Positions 16,057-24,297 of a stretch of 24,297 nt of DNA are shown piece by piece. Made by a program: the position numbers and the translations under genes. This DNA comes from Streptomyces bicolor (GTDB lineage Bacteria > Actinomycetota > Actinomycetes > Streptomycetales > Streptomycetaceae). The notes under the pieces were generated by a model that saw only the letters and a program-made list of their open reading frames with translations, was not told where the DNA came from and did not search any database. The stretch lies in contig NZ_JOFS01000062.1 of the NCBI RefSeq assembly GCF_000719285.1, positions 1-24,297 of the forward strand, read 5' to 3'. How positions within the stretch are numbered: the stretch's first letter is position 1; each line of letters starts with the position of its first letter.

Positions 16057-16893
16057 TCACGCTACAGGCGTTGTGCGAAGTTCGTACTCGACTGGGGTGT
16101 GCATCTCCAGTGCGGAGTGTCGGCGTTGCCGGTTGTGGAAGATCTCCAGGTACTCGAACAGGGCGGTGGACAGCTCCAGGCGGGTGCGCCACCGTCTGCG
16201 GTTGAGTAACTCGACCTGCACCCGGGCCCAAAAGGATTCCATCATCGCGTTGTCGACACAGTCCCCGATCGAGCCCATGGAGGGCAGCAGGCCGGAGGTG
16301 CGGGCGCGTTCGGTGAAGGCCCAGGAGCCGAACTGCACGCCATGGTCGGAGTGGATGATGGTGCCGCCGGGCTGTGGGTGGCGGTTGCCAATGGCCATGG
16401 CCAGGGCGTTGGTGGCCAGCGCGGCGGTGGGTGAGGCGTCGATCGACCAGCCCACCACCCGGCGGGAGAAGGTGTCCAGGACGACCGCGCAGTACACCTT
16501 GCCCTCGATGGTGGGGTGTTCGGTGATGTCGGTGACCCACAGCTGGTCGCGGGCGTGTCGGGTGAAGTCGCGGTTGACCAGGTCGGCGACGGATGGTGTT
16601 GCGGGTTTGGGGCGGCGGGTGCGGTTGCCGTGCAGGCCGGCCCGCCGCATGAGCAGTTCTACGGCGCCGTGGTGGACGTGGATGCCTAACCCCAGGGTGA
16701 GTTCGGCGCGCACGCGGCGGAAGCCGTAGGTGCCGCGGGAGGCGGTATGGATGCCGATGATGGCCTCGGTCAGCCAGGCGTGCCGCACAGTGCGAGCCGA
16801 GGGCGGACGGTCGCGCCAGGCGTAGTAGCCGGACTCCGCCACGTGCAGCACCCGGCAGGCCCGCTGGACCGCATGTCCCTCGCCGGCCATCAC
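16057..16893 (-). CDS. IS3-family transposase OrfB (rve integrase core)
   Basis: 278 residues from a GTG at 16893 that overlaps the OrfA stop (GTGA). The N-terminal HTH_21-like part (GHAVQRACRVLHVAESGYYA WRDRP) is followed by the integrase core with all three catalytic acids: QLWVTDITEH (Asp122), IIHSDHGVQFGS (Asp183) and NAMMESFWARVQVELL (Glu219). The end, FHNRQRRHSALEMHTPVEYE, is standard. In this family the active enzyme is an OrfAB fusion made by -1 frameshifting. The OrfB frame is open upstream of its start (KRRFEAIRV), and the sequence CGGAAAGG in the overlap would allow it. The reading frame is intact, so transposition may be possible. Confidence 0.9.
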   Translation of the reverse strand: MMAGEGHAVQRACRVLHVAESGYYAWRDRPPSARTVRHAWLTEAIIGIHTASRGTYGFRRVRAELTLGLGIHVHHGAVELLMRRAGLHGNRTRRPKPATPSVADLVNRDFTRHARDQLWVTDITEHPTIEGKVYCAVVLDTFSRRVVGWSIDASPTAALATNALAMAIGNRHPQPGGTIIHSDHGVQFGSWAFTERARTSGLLPSMGSIGDCVDNAMMESFWARVQVELLNRRRWRTRLELSTALFEYLEIFHNRQRRHSALEMHTPVEYELRTTPVA

Positions 16894-17159
16894 ACGGATG
16901 GCTTCGAACCGCCTTTCCGGCGGTGGATGGCCAGCTCGGCCTCCAACTCCGCGATCCGCTTGCGGGCCGCCGCGAGTTCGGTCTGCTCATGGGTGGGGAC
17001 ACCAGGCACTTGTCCGGTGTCGATGAGGTGCTGGCGGCGCCAGACGTAGATGGCCTGCTCGCTGATGCCGAGGAGCTTCGCCACCTCGGCGACCTTGCGA
17101 CCGGAGGCGACCAGATCGAGGACGCGGCGACGGAACTCGGGCGGATAGCTGCGGGGCAT
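16890..17159 (-). CDS. IS3-family transposase OrfA
   Basis: 89 residues from ATG 17159 (MPRSYPPEFRRRVLDLVASG). An ATG ten codons upstream adds residues not usual for the family. It has a helix-turn-helix (KVAEVAKLLGISEQAIYVWR) that binds the terminal repeats, then a leucine-zipper-like helix (EQTELAAARKRIAELEAELA) for multimerisation. It ends GGSKPSV, overlapping the start of orfB. The gene is whole and in the usual order inside the terminal repeats. Confidence 0.9.
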   Translation of the reverse strand: MPRSYPPEFRRRVLDLVASGRKVAEVAKLLGISEQAIYVWRRQHLIDTGQVPGVPTHEQTELAAARKRIAELEAELAIHRRKGGSKPSV

Positions 17160-17229
17160 GACGGCCTCCGGAGGCTGATGAGCTGTCAATTCTCCAGCGA
17201 CCCGGCTCCATCAGACCCGGGGCAGACCA

Positions 17230-17254
17230 CCTCCACCGATCCCGGAGCGGTTCA
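17230..17254. repeat. IS3 terminal inverted repeat, right (IRL)
   Basis: Ends CCCGGAGCGGTTCA and is exactly complementary to 15989-16013. It lies upstream of orfA and marks the 5' end of the element. Confidence 0.85.
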
Positions 17255-17489
17255 CCGTCGGGCGGGCCGGCACCGTGGCTCCTGCGCTTCCAGGCGGACC
17301 CTCTCGTCACTTCGCGGCGGAATTGGCGGCACGCGTCCCGTCACGGAAGCTCTGACTCCACCCGGTCTTCGCTGCGGGCCGTCTCCTTGCGGTGCGGAGT
17401 GAGGCTGCGGCGCACGGCTGGCGTACTCGAACACGGGGGACGGTGTTCATCCGAAGCCCCCCTTCCCGCATTGGCTGCACTCGCCGAAC

Positions 17490-19766
17490 TCACATGGGGC
17501 CGCGGAGGAGTTTGCCGGTGGCTGGGTCCCACAGGCGTATGGACTTGTCCTCGCTACCGCTAGCGAGCTGCTTTCCGTTGGGGCTGAATGCCACGGCGCT
17601 GACCGCACCGGTATGTCCGGTGAGGGTGCGCAGTGCCTTGCCCCTGGTGGGGTCCCATAGGCGGACTGCGTTGTCGCCAGGTTCGGTCTTCGGTGTGTTC
17701 ATGGGATCGGCGTAGGTGCCGGCTCCGGTGGCGAGGATCTGGCTGTTGGGGCTGAAGGCCACGGTGTTGAAGCCTTCATTTGAGTCCTTCAAGGTGTGCA
17801 GGAGCCTGCCAGTCTGCGGGTCCCAGACGCGGACTGTTCGGTCTTGCGAGGCGCTGGCGAGAATTTCCCCGTTGGGGCTGAATGCGATCTCCGAGATCCA
17901 TCCCGTGTGTCCGGTGAGTGTGCGCAGGAGCTGGCCTGTGTTCGGGTTCCACAGGTGCACGGTGCGGTCGGAGGTGCTGGCGAGGATGCTGCCGTTGGGG
18001 CTGAAGGCAATGTCGGTGACGACGTCCTCATGGCCGGAGAGTGTCTTGAGTAGTTTGCCGTTGCGTGAATCCCAGATCCGTACCCTGCGATCGAAGGATC
18101 CGGTGGCGAGCTTCGGGCTGGTGGGGTCGAAGGAGATCCCGTAGACCGAGGCGAACGTGCCGCTGAGTACGAGTGGGTCCGACTTGGTATTCGGGCGCTG
18201 CACGATGACGCTGTTGCCGAAGCCACCGACGGCGAGGCGGGTTCCTGCGGAGTTGTACGCGATGGTGTACACCCAGTTGTCATAGGTGAAGGTCTTTTTA
18301 ATCTTTCCTGTCGCCGGGTCCCACAGGCGTACGGACTTGTCTCGGCTCGCGCTGGCAAGTGTCGTGCCGTTCGAGCTGAACGCCACGTCGGAAATCTTGT
18401 CTGTATGGGCGGTGCGGGGGATGTGCGCGTGGTTGGAGTACCAGACGTAGGCGGCCGTTCCCCCGCCTGCAACAGTCAGGATGAGGAGTGCGTAGGCGAC
18501 GAGTTTGGGCAGGCATCCGCTCCATCCCCCAGGCCACGCCAGCCGGGTCCGCCGGGGCGTCGGAGTCTGCGGCGCAGCAGTGGTGGTGCGTGTTTGTGTC
18601 CGGGGTCGTTTGCTGTCGGTCTTGGCGGACTCTCCGCGTGCCGGGGGCGTCGTGGAGGATCCAGCGGAGGGTGCGACGGCGCGGGATGGCTGGGCTGTTC
18701 GATTCGTCTTCGCGGGCGTGGTGGTCTGCGTTTCAGCGGACGCGGCAGCAGGTGCCGAACCAGCTGCTGCGGACGGGGCTTCAGTTTCCAGGAGGGCCCG
18801 CGCGGCCTGCGCCACTATGGCGAGGTCTTCCTGCGCGACCTGTTCAAGTGCCGTGCGTGCGGCGAGCACTTGGGCTGGGTCCCTGCTCTTGAGCCACTCC
18901 CCAATGGCCGCAACGGCGCCTGCCCGGATCCGGGGATGTGGGCTGTTGACCGCGTCGGCCCAGGCAGGCGGGAGCGTGCTGGCTTCGACGATGATTCCGG
19001 CAGGGCTGCGGGCGAGCAGGATCTTACCTTCGGCGCCATACAGCCAGCGCTGCGGGGTCTGCGTGGCGTCCTGCGCCGTCATCCGGTCGAAGGCATACAG
19101 AAAGGCGTCGTCTACGGAGACATGGCCGTCCTGGTCCGTGTCGGCCTCACCGGTCCCGATGCCGTGTACCAGGGCGCTGGTAAACACCGAGCCGGCCTGC
19201 ACCTGCCCGGGAATCGGTTGCCCCTCGTAGGAGTACTCATTGGCCCGTGACGCCGTGAGCACCGCCCGGCCTCGACCGTGTCCGTGAAAGCGTTCGCCGA
19301 GGGAGAGGTCGCCCGGGCCCTTCGCGCCCCGGGCGAATGCACCGCTGAAACAGCAGTCCAGGATGAGGACTTGGCTGCGCGCCCGGCGCTCGTCGAGTTG
19401 GTCGATGAGCCACTGCGACTCCACGCCTGTGACGGCGAGCAGGTCCTTGCGGGTGTCGGTGGCCGCGAAGTAGAGGCGTTGGCGCATGTCGGTCACGCCG
19501 TGGCAGGTCAGGTAGACCACGGCCAGGTCCTCCGCGGCGCGGGCGCTGAGGAATGTCGCGATGGCCAGGCGTACGTTCTGGGCGGTCCTGTTGACGACCT
19601 TGGTGACGGCGAACCCGCCGATGGCGGGATCGGCGAGCACGGCGCTGAGCCGGTTTGCGTCCCTGGCCGGCGCGCGCAGCTGGCTCAATGCGTTGTCGCT
19701 GTACCGCGAGGTGGCAACGATCAGAGCGTGCCGGTGCTCACTCGGCAACTCAGGGGGCAGCGGCAT
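17490..19766 (-). CDS. Caspase-like protease with transmembrane helix and seven-bladed WD40 propeller
   Basis: A 758-residue protein. Residues 10-260 form a caspase/metacaspase domain: HRHALIVATSRY opening strand, catalytic His89 in VVYLTCHGVTD, catalytic Cys139 in ILDCCFSGAF, and later TASRANEYSYEG and GSVFTSALVHGI. Residues 263-328 look like a HEAT-type helical pair (HPRIRAGAVAAIGEWLKS). A Thr/Pro/Ala-rich linker (330-408) leads to one membrane helix (about 420-441, KLVAYALLILTVAGGGTAAY) preceded by RRTR, predicting protease inside and C-terminus outside. Residues 455-758 hold seven WD40 units (VAFSPNG ... VRLWDPATGK), exactly one propeller. Its start overlaps the EACC1-like gene by 17 bases, so the two are co-translated. 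Caspase-type proteins of this kind are predicted effectors in bacterial conflict or regulated-death systems. Trigger and substrate are unknown. Confidence 0.9.
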   Translation of the reverse strand: MPLPPELPSEHRHALIVATSRYSDNALSQLRAPARDANRLSAVLADPAIGGFAVTKVVNRTAQNVRLAIATFLSARAAEDLAVVYLTCHGVTDMRQRLYFAATDTRKDLLAVTGVESQWLIDQLDERRARSQVLILDCCFSGAFARGAKGPGDLSLGERFHGHGRGRAVLTASRANEYSYEGQPIPGQVQAGSVFTSALVHGIGTGEADTDQDGHVSVDDAFLYAFDRMTAQDATQTPQRWLYGAEGKILLARSPAGIIVEASTLPPAWADAVNSPHPRIRAGAVAAIGEWLKSRDPAQVLAARTALEQVAQEDLAIVAQAARALLETEAPSAAAGSAPAAASAETQTTTPAKTNRTAQPSRAVAPSAGSSTTPPARGESAKTDSKRPRTQTRTTTAAPQTPTPRRTRLAWPGGWSGCLPKLVAYALLILTVAGGGTAAYVWYSNHAHIPRTAHTDKISDVAFSSNGTTLASASRDKSVRLWDPATGKIKKTFTYDNWVYTIAYNSAGTRLAVGGFGNSVIVQRPNTKSDPLVLSGTFASVYGISFDPTSPKLATGSFDRRVRIWDSRNGKLLKTLSGHEDVVTDIAFSPNGSILASTSDRTVHLWNPNTGQLLRTLTGHTGWISEIAFSPNGEILASASQDRTVRVWDPQTGRLLHTLKDSNEGFNTVAFSPNSQILATGAGTYADPMNTPKTEPGDNAVRLWDPTRGKALRTLTGHTGAVSAVAFSPNGKQLASGSEDKSIRLWDPATGKLLRGPM

Positions 19767-20127
19767 GGCGGGCCAGCCAGGCGTTGACCAGCTGCTCCTG
19801 CAACTCTGGCGTCACCCCCGTGACCTCGATGCAGTCCCCGTCCAGGCAGACCTTGCAGGATCGGCCGGTCCTGCCGGCCCATGCACGTACCGCGCTGACC
19901 ATCTGGCGCAGTGCCGTGAAGGTGCGCACCTGTACGGCCAGTGCTCCTGCCACCGCGGCAAGCCCCTTGGCTCCTGCAGGACTCTCCTGAGCGGTCACCA
20001 GATCAACGGCTGCAACATCCGTCTCCAGCAGGTCCTGGCGCAGCAACTGGGTCAGCTGTTCCAGGTCCTCCTGGTCGTCGCCTTCGGGACTCAGCACCCG
20101 TACGGCCACTTCCACCAGATCTGGCAT
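19750..20127 (-). CDS. EACC1-like protein (effector-associated constant component)
   Basis: 125 residues from ATG 20127, chosen for its strong ribosome site (GAGGGGGG, five bases upstream). A longer frame upstream (to 20340) has an unlikely composition. The protein begins with a beta strand, LVEVAVRVL, then an acidic helix (EGDDQEDLEQLTQLLRQDLL), a strand (TDVAAVDLVTA), a small-residue membrane-like or amphipathic helix (AGAKGLAAVAGALAVQVRTF), a basic helix (MVSAVRAWAGRTGRSCKV), and a final strand plus helix (DCIEVTGVTPELQEQLVNAW). This layout is that of EACC1, the small invariant partner found beside caspases, STAND NTPases and other effectors in actinobacterial conflict systems. It may act as an adaptor that senses or holds the effector. 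Its end overlaps the caspase start. The assignment is by pattern and context. Confidence 0.75.
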   Translation of the reverse strand: MPDLVEVAVRVLSPEGDDQEDLEQLTQLLRQDLLETDVAAVDLVTAQESPAGAKGLAAVAGALAVQVRTFTALRQMVSAVRAWAGRTGRSCKVCLDGDCIEVTGVTPELQEQLVNAWLARHAAAP

Positions 20128-20810
20128 CGAAGCCCCCCTCGACAGATCTGCCCAACTGCTCGCACTCAGGGTAGCGGTGGCGGCTTGCCCCAACACCCCT
20201 CCGTTTACCCTGTTTTGAGACGCCCGGAGTCTGGGCGCAGCAGGATGCGACGAGTGCTGTGGGTGGTGTTCGTTCGCCGGGTCGAGGCGGCGAGCGCACA
20301 ACGACATCGCCAAGGCCGCGTGTTGGGGGAAGGAGCTCACCGATCCGGAGTTTCACGCCGGCATTTGCGAGACGGGATCCGATTGCTGCGCACTGGGTTG
20401 GTCGCTGCTACTACACATTTCCGGGCCGGCCGCCCTTATGTCTGGCACGAGCAGGTGGCAGGACCGGCAACGCTAAGGGCGAGCAAAGGATGGGCACATG
20501 ATCTCAAATGCAACCTCCGCCGTTCGGCGCACCGGGCTGTCGAGAACCAGCGGCGGGATCGACGGGTCGCGGCCATTGGGTGGTCTGCAGCGTGAGGACA
20601 CTCACCTGGAGGATCGCAGGTCAAACGGGCCAGGCAGGGTTCAGAAGCCGTCGCAATGTACCTGCGGCATTGCAGTTCAACGGCATGCGTTCACCGCATC
20701 AAATGTAAGACCTCATACCGAGAAGCAGGTCGTCCCTGGCGGGCCTCTGGGCGAAAGGACTGCGGCGAAGCCAGACTGGTCTCACGGGTCTGACTCAGGG
20801 GGCGGGACGG
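20128..20810. other. Divergent intergenic region between EACC1-caspase and STAND-TPR genes
   Basis: About 680 bases carry the promoters of both divergent units. Open frames here overlap in three registers and lack good ribosome sites. One plus frame (about 20300-20477, containing HNDIAKAACWGKELTDPEFH) looks slightly protein-like but has no recognisable start and is treated as unproven. No clear promoter or operator was identified. Confidence 0.45.
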
Positions 20811-23800
20811 ATGAGGCAAAGGCTGCCAGGAGTGCAATCGGTACAGGGCATTCTCAGGGGACGACGACGCCGTGGGTTCCTCGGCCGGGAGGCGGAGCGC
20901 GCCGCGTTCACGGAGAACTTCGCCGTGGCGCCAGAGGATGAGCGCCATCGTTTTCTGTTTCACATTCATGGCGACGCCGGTGTCGGCAAGACGTTCCTCC
21001 TGGCCGAGTTGGAGCACATCGCGCGTGAGCAAGGAGCGTTGACTGCCTCCCTTGACGAGTCCGCCGACAGCGTGCCGGAGGCGCTCGGGGCGCTCAGCGC
21101 CCAGTTTGGTCACCAAGATCACAGGTTCCGGGAGCTCAACCGCCTGCTCGCCGTCTGGCGGGAGCGCCGGGATGAGGCGGCATCTATCGGGTTGGATGAA
21201 TTGCCGGACAGCAGTGTGCCGGAGCCATCGCCGGGCAGTATGGTGGCCGCGCGTGCCAGCCTCGTCGGGCTCGGGCTGGTGCCCGGTGCGGGGGCCTTCG
21301 CGGGAGTTGTCGATCCGGTTCAGGTGGCCCGGGGGGCGGACCGGCTGCGGGTCGCGCTCGGTGCGCGGCTACGTAGCCAGGAAGACGTCCAGATGGTGAT
21401 GTCCCCTGAGCTCGTGCTGACGCCGGTGTTCTTACGGGAGTTGGCTGAGGCGGCCGCGTCCGTTCCATGGATCGTGCTCTTCTTCGATGCGTACGAAAGA
21501 ACGGCGCCCGTTCTGGACAGCTGGCTGCGGGATGTGATGACGACGACGCGGTATGGCGCTTTGACGTCCCGGGTCGTTGTGGTGACGGCCGGGCAGTATG
21601 CCCTCAATGCCGCTGGGTGGGGCGAGTTCGCCGATGTGATCGCGGACTGGCCGCTGGGGAGTTTCACCGAGGCGGAGGCACGGGAGCTGCTGCGGAACAA
21701 GGGGGTCGTCTCCGAACCGGTGGTCAGGGAGGTACTCCGGCTCAGCGGCGGCTTGCCAGTGCTGCTCTCCACCCTCGCGGCCAGCAGGCCCGCGGAACCT
21801 GGCCGCGTGAACGACCCCAGCGCCACGGCGGTGGAGGGCTTCCTGAGATGGGAGCAGGATCCGGTGCGGCGAGCGGCTGCACTGGCCGGCGCGCTGCCCC
21901 GGCATCTGGACGTTGACATCTTCTGCACAGCGGTTGGCTGCTCCAAAGCCGAGGGGGCCGCTCTGTTCCCGTGGCTGCACAGCCTGCCCTTCGTAGCAGT
22001 GCATGGCATCGGTGTGCGCTATCACGATGTGGTGCGGGCCCAGATGCTGCGCCTGCAGCGCCGCCGTTCATTGCGTGACTGGAATGAGCGGCACACGGCC
22101 CTGGCCGAGCTGTTCGGGCAGTGGCGGGTGCAGGCCGAGGAACACCTGACTCCGAGCTCGTTCTGGAAGGACGGCAGGTGGCAAGAGCTGCGCCTGGCCG
22201 AGTCGTATCACCTCCTGTGTACCGGGTCGCGGCGTGCGTGGGATGCGGTCCTGCTAGAGGTGGCGTCTGCGTGTACTGCCGGTGAGACCGTGGCGCGCCG
22301 CTGGGCGCAGGTCTTCCAGGACGCGGGCGAGGACACGGAATCCGAGGAACTCCGTGGGTGGGGGCTCAGCCTGCAGGCGGCCCTTGCCGAGGGAGGAACG
22401 GTGCAGACTCTGCATCTGCTGCTTGATCAGGCGGGTTTCGGCGCCGAGGGTCAGGCGGCAGTCCTGGTCGCCTGTGGGGGCCTGCGCCGCGCGGAAGGCG
22501 AGGTACGTCATGCCCTGGCCGACTACCGCCGGGCTGTCGCTCTCAGCCCTCGAATGGAACCGGCCTACGTAGGCCGGGCACTCGCATATGCCGAACTGGG
22601 CGAGTATCCCGCGGCCATCCAAGACCTGGACCACGCCGACGCACTGGCTCCCAATACGGTGCAGACCCTGCGACGGCGGGGTGACTACTACCGGATCACG
22701 AACCGGCCCCAGGAGTCGATGCGTGATCTCCAACGGGCCGTCGAGCTTTCCCCGCTTGATCCCATGGTGTGGACGTCCCGGGGCGCGACGCACGACCGTC
22801 TCGGAGACACAGCGGCAGCCCTCACCGATCTCAACCATGCCTTGCAGCTGCAGCCCGACAATGTGCGGGCCCTGATCCACAGGGCCCGGGTGCGTACCTT
22901 CCAGCCGCGGCACTGCGCGCAGGCTTTGGAAGACCTCGACCGGGCAGTGGAGTTGGAGCCTGACGCTGCCTGGGTGCGGTGCGAACGCGGTTCGGCCCTA
23001 CGGATCATGGGTGATCACCAGTCCGCCCTCGCTGACTTCGACCAAGCCATCGAACTCGACCGCAGATATGCCCGCGCCTACACCGGTCGCGGCGCCACGC
23101 TGGGCATTCTTGGCCGGTACCCGGAAGCCCTGAGCGACCTGAACCGTTCAGTGGAGCTGTTTCCCCTCCATGCATGGACGCTGTCCCGCCGCTGCTGGGT
23201 TCACACCAAGCTCGGAGCGTTTGAGCAGGCACTGGCCGACGCCAACAACGCGCTCACCTTGACGCCCGGTGATACGAGCACGCTCATGCACCGCGCCGAA
23301 GTGCTGCACAGATTGGGGCGGTTCGAGGAAGCACGCGCCGATCTCGAGACCACCATCGAGAAGGGATTCGGGTACGCGAACACCTGGTCGCCGTGGCGCC
23401 GGATCGACTTCTGCCTTGCAGTCGGCCGCCTGCAACAAGCCCAAGCTGACCTGTACTTCTACCTAGAACATGGCGCACGGGAACCCGCCACACGGACACA
23501 GCACCATCTCGCCCGTATCCACCTGCTCAGCAACCGGGCCGAACAGGCCATGTCAGCACTCCAGAAGTCCTGGACGGCGGACCCGCAAAATCCCACCGTG
23601 CTTGAAACTCTGTGCACCGCGCACCGACGAGCCGGCCGGGGAGGCGCGGCGCGGCAGGCAGCCGAGCAACTGCGCCACAGCAACGTCCCCTCCGGACTGA
23701 CATGCCTCGCCTTGACCCTTGAGACCTGTAACGGCAGGCAGGCTGCTCATACCTGGTGGCACGCCGCAGAGAAGGCCATACACCAGGCCAGTCTCCCTGC

Positions 23801-24038
23801 CGGGACACGGCATCAATACAGCACCGTCGTCTACGCGGCCCTCGATCGGTGGCCCGCGGTGGATGCGGAACTGGCCCATCTGCTGGCCACCCCGTCGGCC
23901 CGCTGGGACGAACTAGCCGAACTGGCCGACACACTGGGAGAACTGCTACGCACCACTGGTGTCGACGGCACCCGCCTCGCGCCCCGCCTGACAGCACTCA
24001 CCGCCGCGCGCGATTCCATCCACGCCCCCTACAAGTGA
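20811..24038 (+). CDS. STAND NTPase with tetratricopeptide-repeat array
   Basis: 1075 residues from ATG 20811, preceded by GGGGGCGGGACGG. After GFLGREAERAAF comes the ATPase, with Walker A GDAGVGKT (residues 54-61) and Walker B WIVLFFDAYE (220-229). A winged-helix-like STAND module follows to about 500 (EARELLRNKG, LRLSGGLPVLLSTLA with the GxP motif). From about 540 a run of TPR units extends to beyond 900, each with the A-x-x-D/Y-x-x-A and P pattern (DYRRAVALSPRMEPAYVGRA, LNHALQLQPDNVRALIHRAR, FDQAIELDRRYARAYTGRGA). No membrane helix is seen, so the protein is cytosolic. TPR-STAND proteins are ligand-activated switches that oligomerise when ATP is bound. The gene faces away from the EACC1-caspase pair and shares its upstream region, suggesting a joint system. 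Direct partnership is inferred. Confidence 0.85.
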   Translation: MRQRLPGVQSVQGILRGRRRRGFLGREAERAAFTENFAVAPEDERHRFLFHIHGDAGVGKTFLLAELEHIAREQGALTASLDESADSVPEALGALSAQFGHQDHRFRELNRLLAVWRERRDEAASIGLDELPDSSVPEPSPGSMVAARASLVGLGLVPGAGAFAGVVDPVQVARGADRLRVALGARLRSQEDVQMVMSPELVLTPVFLRELAEAAASVPWIVLFFDAYERTAPVLDSWLRDVMTTTRYGALTSRVVVVTAGQYALNAAGWGEFADVIADWPLGSFTEAEARELLRNKGVVSEPVVREVLRLSGGLPVLLSTLAASRPAEPGRVNDPSATAVEGFLRWEQDPVRRAAALAGALPRHLDVDIFCTAVGCSKAEGAALFPWLHSLPFVAVHGIGVRYHDVVRAQMLRLQRRRSLRDWNERHTALAELFGQWRVQAEEHLTPSSFWKDGRWQELRLAESYHLLCTGSRRAWDAVLLEVASACTAGETVARRWAQVFQDAGEDTESEELRGWGLSLQAALAEGGTVQTLHLLLDQAGFGAEGQAAVLVACGGLRRAEGEVRHALADYRRAVALSPRMEPAYVGRALAYAELGEYPAAIQDLDHADALAPNTVQTLRRRGDYYRITNRPQESMRDLQRAVELSPLDPMVWTSRGATHDRLGDTAAALTDLNHALQLQPDNVRALIHRARVRTFQPRHCAQALEDLDRAVELEPDAAWVRCERGSALRIMGDHQSALADFDQAIELDRRYARAYTGRGATLGILGRYPEALSDLNRSVELFPLHAWTLSRRCWVHTKLGAFEQALADANNALTLTPGDTSTLMHRAEVLHRLGRFEEARADLETTIEKGFGYANTWSPWRRIDFCLAVGRLQQAQADLYFYLEHGAREPATRTQHHLARIHLLSNRAEQAMSALQKSWTADPQNPTVLETLCTAHRRAGRGGAARQAAEQLRHSNVPSGLTCLALTLETCNGRQAAHTWWHAAEKAIHQASLPAGTRHQYSTVVYAALDRWPAVDAELAHLLATPSARWDELAELADTLGELLRTTGVDGTRLAPRLTALTAARDSIHAPYK

Positions 24039-24221
24039 GGACAGCCGTCACCGCGGTCCAGCGGGCACGTTCCCACAGCCAGTACGCGACCGCGCCACGC
24101 GCCACCGTCAGCCGCGCCGCCTCCACCATGGAGGTGACGTCCTCTACGGGCTATGCGTGAGGATGCGGTGACGGGAGTGTAAATCTAACGGCGGATCTGA
24201 CGATCATGGGAGAGACGTCAA

Positions 24222-24297
24222 GTGGCTGACGCCGCCGTGGAGTTGGAGACCGTGGAACCTGTCGAGAGTGCCCCGTCCGGGCAGCCTGCACCCGTGT
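24222..24297 (+). CDS. Start of a probable IS256-family transposase (cut by window edge)
   Basis: A GTG at 24222 is preceded by GGGAGAG at a good spacing and opens a frame (MADAAVELETVEPVESAPSG ...) that runs off the window. An acidic, Pro/Val-rich leader of this kind begins some actinobacterial IS256 (mutator-type) transposases. The run GTGTAAATCTAACGGCGG just upstream (about 24178-24195) could be the element's terminal repeat. Only 25 residues are visible, so the family is a tentative reading. Confidence 0.45.
   Translation, partial: MADAAVELETVEPVESAPSGQPAPV

Larger units (their letters stand above)
15989..17254 (-). mobile_element. Complete IS3-family insertion sequence with 25-bp perfect terminal repeats
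   Basis: The left end at 15989-16013 begins TGAACCGCTCCGGGATCGGT and its exact reverse complement lies at 17230-17254. The 25-bp perfect inverted repeat beginning TG and ending CA encloses orfA and orfB on the minus strand, giving a 1266-bp element, the usual IS3 size. The repeat identity indicates a recently active copy. The three bases outside each end differ (GCC left, CCG right), so no target duplication is seen. Confidence 0.85.

Noticed and set aside
15905..17002. Minus-strand frame of 365 codons through the IS3 element
   Set aside because: It is out of frame with OrfA and OrfB, which carry the DDE and HTH motifs. Its Pro/Arg/His/Thr composition marks a shadow.
16052..17213. TGAT...ATCA as IS3 ends
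   Set aside because: Only four bases match. The 25-bp perfect repeat at 15989-16013 and 17230-17254 is far stronger and gives the expected element size.
22500..23500. Direct repeats suggestive of a CRISPR or tandem array
   Set aside because: The periodicity (about 102 bases) is the coding of TPR units of 34 residues. No identical repeats with unique spacers are present anywhere in the window.

Overview
The window is high-GC DNA with GTG starts, purine-rich Shine-Dalgarno sites and gene families typical of Streptomyces or a close actinomycete. It reads as an accessory island: conflict-type genes alternate with whole and broken insertion sequences, and few genes look like housekeeping.

Layout. 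1-160: the 3' end of an IS5-type transposase abuts a 5' scrap of another transposase. 581-2605: a secreted NucA/NucB-type DNase followed by a protein that looks like the ComJ/Nin nuclease inhibitor. 2816-3758: two small minus-strand genes of unknown role. 3760-4600: decayed DNA with a possible TauE/SafE fragment and a perfect hairpin. 4610-7146 (minus): an orphan, 5'-truncated RHS C-terminus with a Hint autoprocessing domain and a predicted ADP-ribosyltransferase tip, followed at once by a small AT-richer putative immunity gene. 7631-11419: a 1262-residue HTH-nSTAND1-TM-WD40 protein. 11523-12512 (minus): remains of a Tn554-like element (recombinase C-terminus plus TnpC/DUF6262), whose tnpC frame breaks at an A7 run. 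12795-13271: a small secreted protein. 13282-15125: a headless IS4/IS701-like transposase and an intact IS5-family transposase. 15148-15597 (minus): a SnoaL-like protein. 15989-17254: a complete IS3-family element with 25-bp perfect terminal repeats. 17490-20127 (minus): an EACC1-like protein overlapping a caspase-TM-WD40 protein. 20811-24038 (plus, divergent): a STAND NTPase with a TPR array. 24222-end: the start of a probable IS256-family transposase.

How the genes may work together. The strongest candidate system is the right-hand block: an EACC1-like small component, a caspase-like protease tethered to the membrane with a seven-bladed propeller, and a divergently transcribed STAND-TPR ATPase. 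EACC1 and caspase-like or STAND proteins are known partners in predicted NTP-dependent conflict (immunity or suicide) systems of actinobacteria. A second protein of related logic, the HTH-nSTAND1-TM-WD40 protein, lies on the same island. Both propeller proteins appear to place the enzyme in the cytosol and the propeller outside. Two toxin-antidote style pairs (DNase/Nin-like and RHS-ART/immunity) complete a conflict-rich locus. Functional links between these blocks are inferred from proximity and family knowledge only.
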